Positions 1 through 9,984 of a stretch of DNA of 49,309 nucleotides are shown piece by piece. Origin of the DNA: Zygnema cylindricum (taxonomy: Eukaryota > Streptophyta > Zygnematophyceae > Zygnematales > Zygnemataceae); NCBI GenBank assembly GCA_037447655.1, contig JBBHKE010001030.1:1-49309 (forward strand), written 5' to 3'. The position numbers were made by a program, and so were the translations under genes. The notes under the pieces are model-generated. The model saw nothing but the letters and a program-made list of their open reading frames with translations. It did no database searches and had not been told where the DNA came from. Within the stretch, counting starts at the first letter, position 1; each line of letters starts with the position of its first letter.

Positions 1-85
1 GAATCATTTACTCTATTTGATGTGATAGAGTCGAATTTTCGAGCGACCGAATTATAGTAATTTACTCTAATTACGATTCGCGGTG
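1..85 (+). mobile_element. Right end of an A-family TA-flanked MITE (cut by window start)
   Basis: The segment ends in the family's right terminus (ATTCGCGGTG) followed by TA at 86-87. The same terminus, with small changes, ends the complete copies at 5498, 30658 and 49306. Only the right end is inside the window. Confidence 0.6.
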
Positions 86-189
86 TAGATTTCATTATAT
101 ATTTGAGGGTTGCTGTGTACACTCTAATCTATCAACTGAACACCCCCAGAAAAAAAAATGTACGAAATTGTAAAACATCCAGGCTGTTA

Positions 190-1250
190 CACCATGAACC
201 GATTATAATGTTAAACAATACTATTTCCACGCCCCTAAATTTCCAGGCTCGAACCTAAAATAGAATCACTAGTACTAATTTCTCTTTTACGTTAATACAG
301 GCATGGTTTAATTAGCGTTAATTACACTATTTTATAGAGTTTTAAATAGTGTAATGAGTCAGTCCGTACCAAAAGTATTTGCAAATTCGCACTAAAAGTA
401 CAAACAGTGTCAGATAACGTTGTCGACATGAGAAAGTGAGGGTGCGCTCTTGTATAAACTTGAGATTTTTTTGTTTTAAAGACCGCGGACCCCGGATTTT
501 GGGTGTCCTATGCGTACCAACGAATTGTCACTTTAAGGGTGACGATTGTATACGCCGACACGCGGACGCCCGGCCAACCTCTACACCCGGATGACCCACG
601 CCATTTTTCCGAATCGCCAGACGCCGCGGGATTTTTCGCGGATATTGAATTACCGCCTCGTACAAGCCACGTAAAGAAGATGCTTTGACTTCGGCTTCAT
701 TGCCCGCCGCGGAAATGGCATCTAACCTTTGGACCCCTCGCAGAAAAAAAAAAACGTACCGGATGGAAACGGACAAAACAAAACAAACTGTGTACTTCTC
801 TTTGTCGTATTAAACAAAAACGGACAAAACATCGCGAATCGTGTACACTTCCACGTCGCTTGAAATCGTTTGAACTTTTTGAACAAAACAATACACGTGC
901 GAATACGTGTTACTATTTGTTTATAGAAAATCCCTATTTTTAAAACACATCGGCCCTGTATTTTAAAGATAAGGATGAAGATGACGTTTTTTGTCGTCGA
1001 AGTGGGTCGAAGAACACAAGACGACAAGATGTAGTACATTTCAAAATCGATGATGACGCAAAATGTACTTACTCTTTTTTTCTATTTTATTGTACGGTTG
1101 AAACTTACGCGGTACGGCTCTAAGTTTTACAGGAAAACGACAGAAAAAAACCCTTACTTCAGCACACAGAGACGCACCCTGAGTCGCATTGACACTGGAA
1201 AAAGCCCACTCAGATTTTATTCAAATTTTATTCCTAGTAATAAAAATGGT
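190..1250 (+). mobile_element. A-family MITE, interrupted by a B-family MITE
   Basis: A degraded left terminus (TA then CACCATGAACCGATTA) is followed by the family's internal block (TTTTAAATAGTGT, then GTCGACATGAGAAAGTGA). The block breaks off at 439 and resumes at 1183 with GTCGCATTGACACTGG and CCCACTCAGATTT, which continues the internal sequence seen uninterrupted in the copy at 30126-30658. The break holds MITE B1. The right end is not recognisable beyond about 1250. Confidence 0.6.
440..1179 (-). mobile_element. B-family MITE (copy B1), 3-bp target duplication TGA
   Basis: The element begins GGGTGCGCTC and ends GAGACGCACCC, and is flanked on both sides by TGA (437-439 and 1180-1182). Its body is the reverse complement of the copies at 20318-21097 and 28437-29214, including the TGTCCTATGCG-type subterminal box, the CCGCGGACCCCGG block and the stretch read on the minus strand as AAGTAAGGGTTTTTT. 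Short open frames inside it are not conserved between copies and are not genes. A 3-bp duplication and about 740 bp fit a PIF/Harbinger-like non-autonomous element; that class is inferred. Confidence 0.75.
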
Positions 1251-2690
1251 TGAACATCAGTAGCATCAATTACGAAACAACAATACCAACAGTTTTACAA
1301 TAACAACAGATACAATTGTAAAGCTCAATACTTGCCGCATTCATAAGTGCATGTCAGTATAAATACATACGTATATAGATCAAATGTGAAGCGTCAGAGC
1401 TATCTTCCCACAGTTTTAATGGTACAGACCTTATGATGAATAAATAAATTTTCTTTATAAACAAATGACGAAAAACAATGACCTCCCTAACTAGTTCATG
1501 CTTTGGACTCACGGGGTTATGGTTAGAAAATTGGGCATTTGACATTCATCAATCAAGAAGGTTACTTGCCTCACTCTGATTTATACTTTGCGCCAATTTT
1601 TCGACAAAACGGTACATGTACACAGCCCAAGTTTCAGTAACTACCACCCGGGAAACTTTGTCACCACTAATGCGATTTTGAAACACAAGATCGAGGACAA
1701 TGGGTGATTCTTTGTAAACGATGTTTGGCCCTTCTGGTAAATTATTTAAAGACTATCTAATGCAGAAAACCTTCCGCATTTAAAGCTCTCCAGTCGTTGA
1801 ACTTCTGCATGGAAACTTCTTCATCGATTAAAAAATGACACCTAGATGATTGTGTTGCAGTATGGCTCAAGGAAGAAGTGCAAATGGTATTGTTTGCATC
1901 ATTTGAAATACGACACGACGAGCGAATCAAAAATGTAGACAGCAAAACAGATAACTAAATCATTATGAATGCTGGGAAAAATCTGCAGGATTTGAATAGC
2001 TACACCACCCATCCCTACTAGATTTAGTGAATTATTAACGTTAATACTTTTGTCAGAATCAACCACATTAAATTATGGTTTGTTGCATGTCACATAACAA
2101 GCCACATAACAAAACAGCGTTATCAACACTAATTCGTGATGTTGGGTCGAAAAAAAACACTCTTGATTTAGAAAGATTAGCCCTACCAGTGATAGGCAGT
2201 GTGGCGACTAAAAGGGATGCTCAGAATATATGACTGATTGACAACCAATTGGGTTTACTGATGAGTAAAGTACTACACATCATCGGATCAGGAAGTAACG
2301 AGGAATGGAGGGAAGGAATAAAAATCAGGGAAGAAACGAAGGACGATGGAGGGTTTGAAACAAGAGCAAGTCATAATACAACACGACACAGATTTCTAAA
2401 ATCGGCCCTCGAATCTCAAAGGACGAAAAAATCTTTTAGATTTCTGATGTCATCAAACGAACGTAGTCTTAAACATCTGCACTCTGATTTCAAATGAAAA
2501 AGTACAACTTCATTTCAACATTAATCGATGTCCATCAAGCTGCATTCATTTTCCAACTAGAGTAATCCTACAAGAAGAATCCTAGGAATCTTAGCCGAAA
2601 AACCGGTACCGCCAAATACAAACCCTAGCTGACAGTTTTGTACAAATCAAAGTTGCTTTTGAGATGAACCACGAAAGCTTCCCGGACAGC
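1251..2690. other. No recognisable gene or element
   Basis: AT-rich sequence with only short open frames (up to about 82 codons) that match no family I recognise and show no codon bias. No terminal repeats or tandem structure were seen by eye. Confidence 0.4.
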
Positions 2691-2699
2691 GTCACAGGA

Positions 2700-2960
2700 G
2701 AAAGAAAGATAGAGAGAGAGAGACGGGGAGAGGGGGAGGGGGTGGGGGAGGGGGTGGGGGAGGGGGAGAGAGAGAGAGAGAGGGAGGGAGAGGGGGAGGG
2801 GGGGAGGGAGGGAGGGAGGGAGGGAGGGAGGGAGGGAGGGAGGGAGGGAGGGAGGGAGGGAGGGAGGGAGGGAGGGAGGGAGGGAGGGAGGGAGGGAGGG
2901 AGGGAGGGGGAGGGAGAGGGGGGGGGAGGGAGGGAGGGAGGGGGGGGGAGGGAGGGAGAG
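2700..2960 (+). repeat. (GGGA)n polypurine microsatellite
   Basis: About 260 bases of almost pure G/A, mostly GGGA units from 2800 to 2930, with shorter GGGGGA and GAGA runs at both ends. The long repetitive reading frames on both strands (Gly-Arg-Glu or Ser-Leu-Pro repeats) are products of the repeat, not genes. Confidence 0.95.
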
Positions 2961-2974
2961 GGGAAGAGAAGTCA

Positions 2975-3700
2975 CACGACTTTATCATCAGATTTGTAAT
3001 GGTAACTCTTCTGGGCTCTTAGCCCTAGTTCCTTCTGCTTTCGAGTTATCACCGAACATGATTTGGTTGCTAACAACAATGCTTTTTTTCACCGACAAAA
3101 AAAAAAAAACTAAGCAACTCCGGCAACTTTTTCCAGTTTTTGGTAAGCAATTGCAGGACCTAAACAATAATTCAGGAATCTAACAGGATTCAACTTCAAT
3201 ATACAGCTTAAGCCATAAATTTAAAAAAATATATATAGCCAAATGCCTATGACTTTGTTACATGCTTTGCATTTATCATAATATGATAAGAAACTGAGAA
3301 TAATTTCAAAAGAGCATTGCTTTTTCTTATTTTTTAGCACTTATTTTTAGGCCAAATAACGAATATACACTCTATTGATAAATCTGCAGCTTCTAGTTCT
3401 CCTTTCTTCTACATGGATCCATTACCTAAAAGCCATCTATCCATTGAATGACTGGACTCACCCCGAAATCAATTGATTGCCGCGTGGAGAAGACAACACT
3501 TTATGCCTAAACTCGTCCTTTTCCACTCTCTCCTCCTCTGCCCTCACTGGAAGGTGCCACGGGATCTGAAACTGAAACTGACTGCAGAAGATTCAGTGCA
3601 GCGTTACGGCGCAGCGTTTCCATGTTGAGAAGCAGACAGCTCACGTTGTACCGCAGGACGGCAAAGCTGCTCACATGTGTTCAGAACGACACAGGGCCAC
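2975..3700. other. No recognisable gene
   Basis: AT-rich up to about 3400, then more GC-rich. No conserved coding frame, terminal repeat or RNA gene was recognised. Confidence 0.4.
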
Positions 3701-3709
3701 CATGAGCTG

Positions 3710-3915
3710 TGACGTGACAATCGCGTGAAGTGACAATAGTGTGACGTGACGATGGTACGATGCGACAATAGTGTGACGTGACAATGGCATGGCAATGGCG
3801 TGAAGTGACAACGGTGTAGCGTGTCGATCGCGTCAGGAGACAGTAGCGTGACGTGACAATAGCGTGACGTGACAACAGCGTGACGTGACAATGGCGTGAC
3901 GTGACAATAGCCAAC
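3710..3915 (+). repeat. Minisatellite of TGACGTGACAAT-type units
   Basis: Irregular repeats built on the core GTGACGTGACAATAGCG run through about 200 bases, with variants such as GTGAAGTGACAAT. The core TGACGT/ACGTCA is the recognition core of plant bZIP (TGA-type) factors. A shorter related stretch (CACGTCATGTCACGTCACG) lies at about 4238-4257. Whether either is functional is unknown. Confidence 0.85.
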
Positions 3916-4034
3916 GTGAGAATCTCGCAGGTGATAGTGTCGAAAGACTTGAAACCATGGAGAGATGACTGCATGGATGGAATCTTTTATGAGGCTTTTA
4001 CTTCGTGAACCTTTTTTTCGAGGTAAGTATTATG

Positions 4035-4140
4035 ACAGGGAGAGAAAGCGAAGGAAGGAGAAAGAGAGAGAGAAGGAGGGGGAGGGGAAGGGGAGGGGGG
4101 GGAGAGGGCAGAGAGAGGGAGATGGAGAGGGAGAGAGAAC
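4035..4140 (+). repeat. GA-rich low-complexity tract
   Basis: About 105 bases of nearly pure purine (GAGAGAAAG and GGGGAGG units). Reading frames over it are repeat artefacts. Confidence 0.85.
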
Positions 4141-4259
4141 CACAGTGTATACCTATCCACATCCAGGTCGAGCAGATGCCTCCTTCCATCTGAAAGCTCC
4201 TGCGACACACATCAGCACTCACATAGCCTCAACGTGTCACGTCATGTCACGTCACGTCA

Positions 4260-4881
4260 TATAAGACCTGCGAAATACAGGCGCCTAAGAGCTGCTGTAG
4301 AGAGGGAGAGGGTAAATTACACACGTGCGAAATGATCACAGAATCGGATGCCACTCGGTAGTGCGCATTTTGAAGGGAAGGGAGCGTCGAGGGCGCCATG
4401 GTCTCGTCCAGACAAACTGTCACGTCACGCCGCTACTTCCCCTTACTGAATTCTTTTCCGCGTTTCGAAGGGTTAGAAATTTGGAACCGACGCATCTAAA
4501 TATTGAAGGGAGCGTATGGAATTGTAGAGTACGGTACGGTACGAAACGATGCGGCACGGGACGGTGCACCGTGAAATCGCCATTAGCGTTAAGTCGAAGA
4601 TATATCGGGAGGTCTCTGTAATTGTACGGCCAACATTACTGGGTGCACATAGATGTCATAGATGTCTCATGCGCATAAAACGCACGCATGAAACGCCCAA
4701 AAAATAATGAATATGCGCATAAAACAAAATTCAAAACATTATAAAATGCGTTGACCGACTTTGACTTAATAAAAAATAAAATATAAAAACATCTAATAAA
4801 AAATAGTAAATACTACTACAACTCAATCAAACTAATTTTTGTTTTACCTTAATACGCATGCTTTTTAACTAGCGTTAGCTA
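4260..4881. other. No gene; unclassified repeat around 4640-4800
   Basis: The stretch with ATAGATGTCATAGATGTC, GCATAAAACGC and GCATGAAACGCCCAAAA recurs in altered form at about 19225-19330 and 31230-31330. This indicates a further dispersed repeat that I cannot delimit. The rest has no recognisable content. Confidence 0.45.
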
Positions 4882-5498
4882 CACCGACAATCATAATTAG
4901 AGTAAATAACGCTAATTCGGTCGCCCTAAATTTTGACTCTATCACCTTAAATAGAGTAAATGATTCTAATTTTCATTATTCTATTTAAGGTAAGTTTAAT
5001 TAGCGTAAAAAATCTAATACAGGTTCGTTTTAAATAGTGTGGAGTACGGACGACGTCCGACAGTGCATAATTGTACTTTTATAAGTAAAAAGGTACAAAT
5101 AATGATTTAGTAGAATCACGTTCGCACGTAAAAACGCACTAAACAAAAAATCAATCACATCGAAAAAAAATTGGTCAATTAACTCTCGTCCGTCGACAGC
5201 ATCGTTGTCAGTGTGAACATTAACTGACATTCAGCGCGACAAATAGTTCTAACGTCATAATGACGTCAAAACTATACGGACTGAGAGATTTTGTACATCT
5301 ACGTAATTTAGTGTTCATAATTTCAGCGCGGATAATTATTCCCGACATAACCCAATATAGAGTGATTAAATAAATAAATTAGAGTAAACTTCCTCTGTAA
5401 AATAGATATATCACATAAATTATAGTTCATTACTCCAAATATTGTTTTTTTGTTTTTTTACTCTAATTTTTTCATGACTCTAATTACGATTCGCGGTG
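4882..5498 (+). mobile_element. Complete A-family MITE flanked by TA
   Basis: The element starts CACCGACAATC after TA (4880-4881) and ends CGATTCGCGGTG before TA (5499-5500), 617 bp. Inside are the family marks: GCTAATTCGGTCGCCC near the left, TTTTAAATAGTGT in the middle and a TTAGCG-type box. TA flanks with inverted CACCG ends suggest a Tc1/mariner (Stowaway-like) MITE; the superfamily is inferred. Confidence 0.7.
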
Positions 5499-5533
5499 TA
5501 CTTTAACTTCGACTACATTTAAAAAGTGGAATA

Positions 5534-6552
5534 TGTTGGAATTTATAAATCTTTATTTCAATTTGTAGGGGTAAAAATAACTTAGGATATTTTTTCTAGT
5601 AATACTTACCTTAATTAGTGTTAGAGTAGCAAAAGGTACAGTAGAGTGTATTGTACTTTTGTAGGGACACGTGTTGGCGAAAGAACGTATGCAGGTTTTT
5701 CGGAGTAGCGCCGACAGTCAAGCATACGTGTCAAAAAATTGACGATGCGATTCACATGATCGGACAAACGGGATCTGTCCCGAGTATTAAAGAAACATAT
5801 GATACAGATCGACGGTACCACCGTCAATCGAATCTGTTCCAACGGACGCGATTCACCTGGGACCACAAGCGTGATTCACGAGGGACCACAAGCGTGATTC
5901 GCGTGGGACCACAATGACGAAGCACTCAGGTGCTTCGTACTACACGACCACATTCGGCTGGACTTTAGCGGTCACCGCTGACTAAGCATTTGGAACGTTT
6001 TGTGTACGGTTAGAACATTTTGTGAAAGGTTCAATTTCTGTAAATATTTGAATAACATTAGTTTGTCGTTTAGTGTGATATAAAATAGTGTTCTATTAAT
6101 CAGGTTTTTAGAAATTAGTAATTAGGGTTTTTGAGGTACAGTGACGTATGGGTAGGATGCTTTGTCGTTAGTCAGGATAATAACCGTAGTAAAGGTTACC
6201 CGAATTAGTGTAGATCAGTAGATACACACTGTGAGTATATAAATTAGGACTTAGCCAATTTTGTAGTATCCAGTTTTGGGAATATGATTTTCTAAGGGCA
6301 GTTTTTGGGAAACTTCAAGACATCATATCTTATGGTTTACTGGGTCATTTGGGCTGAAATTTTGGGATTTGTCAGTTTACTGTATTGTGTATCAATTTAA
6401 CAAATTTGAAACATATTGGGGTTCTGAGTCATATTTTGTGTCAGTTCAAAGTTGGCTGTTGAGTAGGTACTTTGATAGTTTCTGCTGTTTTTCATGTCTA
6501 CTTCTACTACTACTGCTGGTTCTACGCGTGCAACGGTAGTTGTAGAACAACA
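5534..6552 (+). repeat. 5' LTR of Copia-1, including the gag start codon
   Basis: Starts TGTTGGAATTT and ends ACAACA. It contains a TATATAAA box at 6236-6243, so transcription probably starts near 6265-6275. Two upstream ATGs (about 6283 and 6331) open short frames. The gag ATG at 6494 is 59 bases before the LTR edge. The LTR limit is set by the end of identity with the 3' copy, by the TG...CA ends and by the primer binding site that follows. Confidence 0.88.
6236..6243 (+). promoter_or_regulatory. TATA box of the Copia-1 5' LTR
   Basis: TATATAAA, present at the same place in the 3' LTR (10688-10695). Its position fits a U3 promoter, leaving about 220 bases of R-U5 leader before the gag ATG. 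Confidence 0.6.
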
Positions 6553-7758
6553 GGTTATAGGCCTTTCTTCAAGAATTCCTATCTTCAATGGCCAAAAGTA
6601 TGCGTACTTGGCGGCAATGGTTGAATCGTCGTTTGAAACTGCTGACTTATTGGGGGTCTTGGATGGCTCCTTTGATAAAACAGATCCAACTTGGGCAAAA
6701 AAGAATTCAATGGCAAGGAACAATCTAATTCTTTGTATTTCAAAAAATTTGGTCATGTCTCGACTGAAAATGAAGAAGGCGAAGGAGATTTGGACATCCC
6801 TCAAAACCGCTTTTGAGAAAGCGAATGATCGAAGGAGCTTTTGGTGGCTGGAAAAATTTGGGGATACAAATACACGTGGGGAACTATGGTTGAGTATTGT
6901 GACAATTTTCGTGCACTCATTGATGCTCACTCTTCTACTGGGGGGTCATTTCTTAAGTTTCAACAGGCGGCTTTGCTTATTAGATGTCTCCCTAGTAGCA
7001 TGAAGGGTGTGTCTGTTCAATTAAAGAGTCAAGATAAAGTTAGCTGGTCTTTTCAGTTAGCGTATAATCGTATATTGGAGGAAGAAAAAAACACTAAACT
7101 CCTTGAGGGAGAAGGAAAGGTTGAGGCACTTGCAGCAGACTTTGACAAAAGAAAACAGTTTAATCAGAATATGACTCAGTTTAACCAGAATCAGAATCAG
7201 TATAATCAGAGGCAAAATAGGACATCTACTACTACTTGTTTCTATTGTTCTGAGAAGGGTCATGGATACAGTTACTGTCCTAAACTGAAGAAGGCTAATG
7301 AGACAGGTTTATACAGGCCAGGTTGGCAACAAAGTCAGTATCACAGAGGTTTTTCTGGAAACCCTTCTCGTGGAAATGCTATTTTTTCAGCTTTTGCAAC
7401 TGATGCAGATGAGTCTCTCAGCTTCAATGAGCAAGAGGAGGCGGATTTATTTGCTATGGAGGCTGCCATGGAGAGTCCAAAGGATGCGGGATGGATCATG
7501 GACACGGGAGCATCTGCCCACATGTGTTGGAACAAGGCGGCTTTTACGAATCTGCAGCAAACATCTCCAAAGAATATCTACTATGCTTGCGGCATGAGTG
7601 TTCAAACCTCAGCTCAGGGTGATGTATCATTGATGGTAGATGTGGGGGGGAAGTCGGTAGAGAGAACCCTTCACAATGTTTTGTATGTTCCAGATTTCAA
7701 GAAAAAACTTTTTTCTACATCATTAGTGGAGAGCAAAGGCTTTGAAGTTGTTCTGTAA
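6494..7758 (+). pseudogene. Copia-1 gag and protease (frameshifted)
   Basis: The frame opens at ATG 6494 inside the LTR, crosses the primer binding site and continues with the Copia gag motif IPIFNG (about residue 29). A one-base shift around 6840-6890 moves gag to another frame. That frame carries FRALIDAH, a CX2CX4HX4C zinc knuckle (CFYCSEKGHGYSYC, about 7237-7278) and the aspartic protease active site DTGASAHM (about 7501-7524). A TAA at 7756-7758 ends it where an intact element would read on into integrase. The product would form the virus-like particle and process the polyprotein. Confidence 0.88.
6553..6563 (+). promoter_or_regulatory. Copia-1 primer binding site (initiator tRNA-Met anticodon region)
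   Basis: GGTTATAGGCC directly follows the LTR end. It matches the complement of the eukaryotic initiator tRNA-Met anticodon loop (GGTTATGGGCC) except for one base. Copia-2 has the perfect version at the same place. In Drosophila copia this region is bound by a cleaved tRNA half. Here the site lies inside the gag reading frame. Confidence 0.75.
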
Positions 7759-7998
7759 GGAGGGAGACAGTTTGTTAGCAAGAAAGGGAAAGTTGCAGTA
7801 ACAGGAACTAGAGATGCTAGCAAAATTTACTGGATGGACATGGCTGAATATAAAGAAAATGATGTTCTCTACTCTAGTGTCGAATCTGATAATGAGTTGT
7901 GGCATAAGAGATTAGGACACATGAATTATGATATTTTAAAGAAAATGGTGAACTCGGGAAAAGTTGATGGAGACTTCCCTTGGCCCTCAGAGTATGCA
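7759..7998 (+). pseudogene. Copia-1 integrase N-terminal (GAG-pre-integrase) remnant
   Basis: After the TAA, the same frame continues with the HHCC-type N-terminal part: LWHKRLGHMNYDILKKMV (about 7897-7950). Shortly afterwards the sequence switches to an unrelated LTR fragment, so the catalytic DDE core is absent. Compare Copia-2, where the core is present. Confidence 0.85.
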
Positions 7999-8315
7999 GA
8001 TCCAAAAGAAGCTAATCTAGATAGTGCCGACTCCAAGTTAATATAAACCCAAGTGACTGACCCCTTGACAGTCACAATCCCAATATAGATTCACCCCTGT
8101 GAAATAACACTTTCTGTGTGCTCATTTTCACCACAGAATGCAAAGTTAGAATATGAGATTTGGACACATTCACCCACTTTGACTTTCCCTTAGAAATGCA
8201 GCCACCCTGGCAGACAAAAAACTCTGACCGACTACACCCCTGTGTAGCGTGGACTCCCTTGAGTCCGCAGCAAAAAGAGTCACTGAAAATGGTCAACTAA
8301 ATTGATAGTTATTTC
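7998..8315 (-). mobile_element. LTR fragment of a third Copia family, in place of the Copia-1 integrase core
   Basis: This segment is closely similar to 17800-18090 (inside the solo LTR) and 23257-23580 (a truncated LTR): shared blocks include AATCTAGATAGTGCCGACTC, GTGTAGC and AATTGATAGTTAT. Neither TG nor CA end of that LTR is present, so this is an internal piece. It sits exactly where integrase core and linker coding should be. It probably arose by template switching or by a later deletion-insertion. Confidence 0.85.
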
Positions 8316-8344
8316 TGGGGGGAAAGAGATATAGCAGCCGTCTG

Positions 8345-9961
8345 CAAGCAAGCTCTCACTTTGCTTTTTCTGCAGCTACAGAGGAACCTCTAACTATCTA
8401 GGAGGCCTTCTCATCACCTGAGAGAAATCGGTGGATCGAGGCGGCAAACGATGAAATGAAGTCCACTATGGAGGCACAAACATGGGAGCTAGTGGATCTC
8501 CCTCCGGGTAGGAAAGCCATCGGCAGCAAATAGGTATTCAAAGTGAAGCTGAACCCGGAAAACACCATCGAAAGGTATAAGGCCCGACTAGTGGCCAAAG
8601 GGTATAATCAAAAAGAAGGTATTGACTTTGAGGAAACCTTCTCCCCAGTTGTTAGATTTCCCACTGTCAAAATTTTGCTAAGTCTAGCGGCTATAGAGAA
8701 TATGGAAATACATCAGATGGATGTTAAAACTGCTTTCTTGCATGGAGAGTTAGAAGAAACAATTTATATGAAACAACCTGAAATGTATGTTGAAAAGGGA
8801 AAGGAAGAATTAGTGTGTAAATTGATGAAATCTTTGTATGGGCTAAAACAAGCCCCGCGTCAGTGGAATCTGAAGTTAGATGAGTTTTTAACTGGGTTAG
8901 GTTTTAAGAGAATTAGCTCAGATCATTCTGTATATGTTCTACAAGGAGAAGATGGGGTAATTTACATTGTTGTATATGTGGATGATCTTTTATTAATAAG
9001 TAAGTCAATGGATGAAATAAACCGCATTAAAGCGGCTTTAAGGTCTAGGTTCGAGATGAAGGACCTCGGTGAGGCCAAATATATCTTAGGAATACAGGTA
9101 GAAAGAGACAAAAACAAGAGGCTGGTTATGTTGACTTAGAAAGAAGCAATAGGTAATATGCTAGAAAGATTTGAAATGAAAGATGTGAAAGGATCCGTAA
9201 CTCCCATGGAATTTAGGCAGAAATTGGAAGGAATTGATACAAATTCAGACATAATTGTCGGTGAGAGTCTAGAGACAGGGGAGGAAGAGTTTATAACATC
9301 AAAGCCATATAGACAGATTGTTGGAAGTCTTATATATTTTATGAATTGTACGAGACCCGACATTGCGGCAGCTGTGGGAGTCTTGAGTTGAAGTTTGCAA
9401 AATCCTAAAAGGGCAGACTGGGAAGCAGCGAAAAGAGTGTTGAGATATCTTGCAGGTACTCGAAATCTCAAGTTTGTTCTCGGAGGAGGAGAGGTGAAAA
9501 TCCAGACGTGGAGCGATGCTAGCTATGGGGACATGCCAAGCCGGAAATCTACGGTCGGCTTCGTACTAAAGATTGGAGATGGAACTTGCTGCTGGAGTAG
9601 CAAATTACAAAAGGTTACAGCTCAATCCACAATGGAGTCAGAATATATGGCAGCAGCTTCCGCCCTGAAGGAGCTCATATGGGTCAAGTCAATTCAACAA
9701 GAACTTCGGTATATGCAAACTGGCCCTCAAGCTATATGGTGTGACAACAAAGCTGCCATAGCAATTGCCTCTAACCCCAACCATCACTTTAAGAGCAAAC
9801 ACATGGATGTGAAACTTCATTTTGTTAGAGAAAAAGTACTTGCAAAAGTCGTTAAATTATGTCATTTACCAGATGAGAAGATGGTGGCTGACATGTTAAC
9901 AAAAGCCCTTCCTGCTCCTAAGTTACAGTTTTGCAGAGATGCTGTTGGAATAAGAGAGTAA
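8345..9961 (+). pseudogene. Copia-1 reverse transcriptase and RNase H
   Basis: One continuous frame broken by four stops: TAG 8399-8401, TAG 8531-8533, TAG 9137-9139, TGA 9389-9391. It begins with EEPLTI before the first stop and SSPERNRWIEAANDEM after it, then has VAKGYNQKEGIDFEETFSPV, MDVKTAFLHGEL, SLYGLKQAPRQW and the catalytic YVDDLL of Copia reverse transcriptase. GSLIYFMNCTRPDI leads into the RNase H part (TWSDASYGD, STMESEYMA, WCDNKAAIAIA). It ends at TAA 9959-9961, about 24 bases before the 3' LTR. Each in-sense stop can be explained by one C-to-T or G-to-A change. Confidence 0.93.
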
Positions 9962-9976
9962 CTGAGTCTAAAGATT

Positions 9977-9984
9977 TAGGGGAG
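9977..9984 (+). promoter_or_regulatory. Polypurine tract of Copia-1
   Basis: A purine run ending AGGGGAG directly precedes the 3' LTR, the position where plus-strand synthesis is primed. Copia-2 has a matching run next to its 3' LTR. Confidence 0.7.

Noticed and set aside
503-1039. Short open frames that could be small genes
   Set aside because: They lie inside MITE B1 and are not kept in copies B2 and B3.
2625-2999. Long open frames on both strands (Leu-Pro-Pro-Ser and Gly-Arg-Glu repeats)
   Set aside because: They are translations of the (GGGA)n tract, open in several frames at once.
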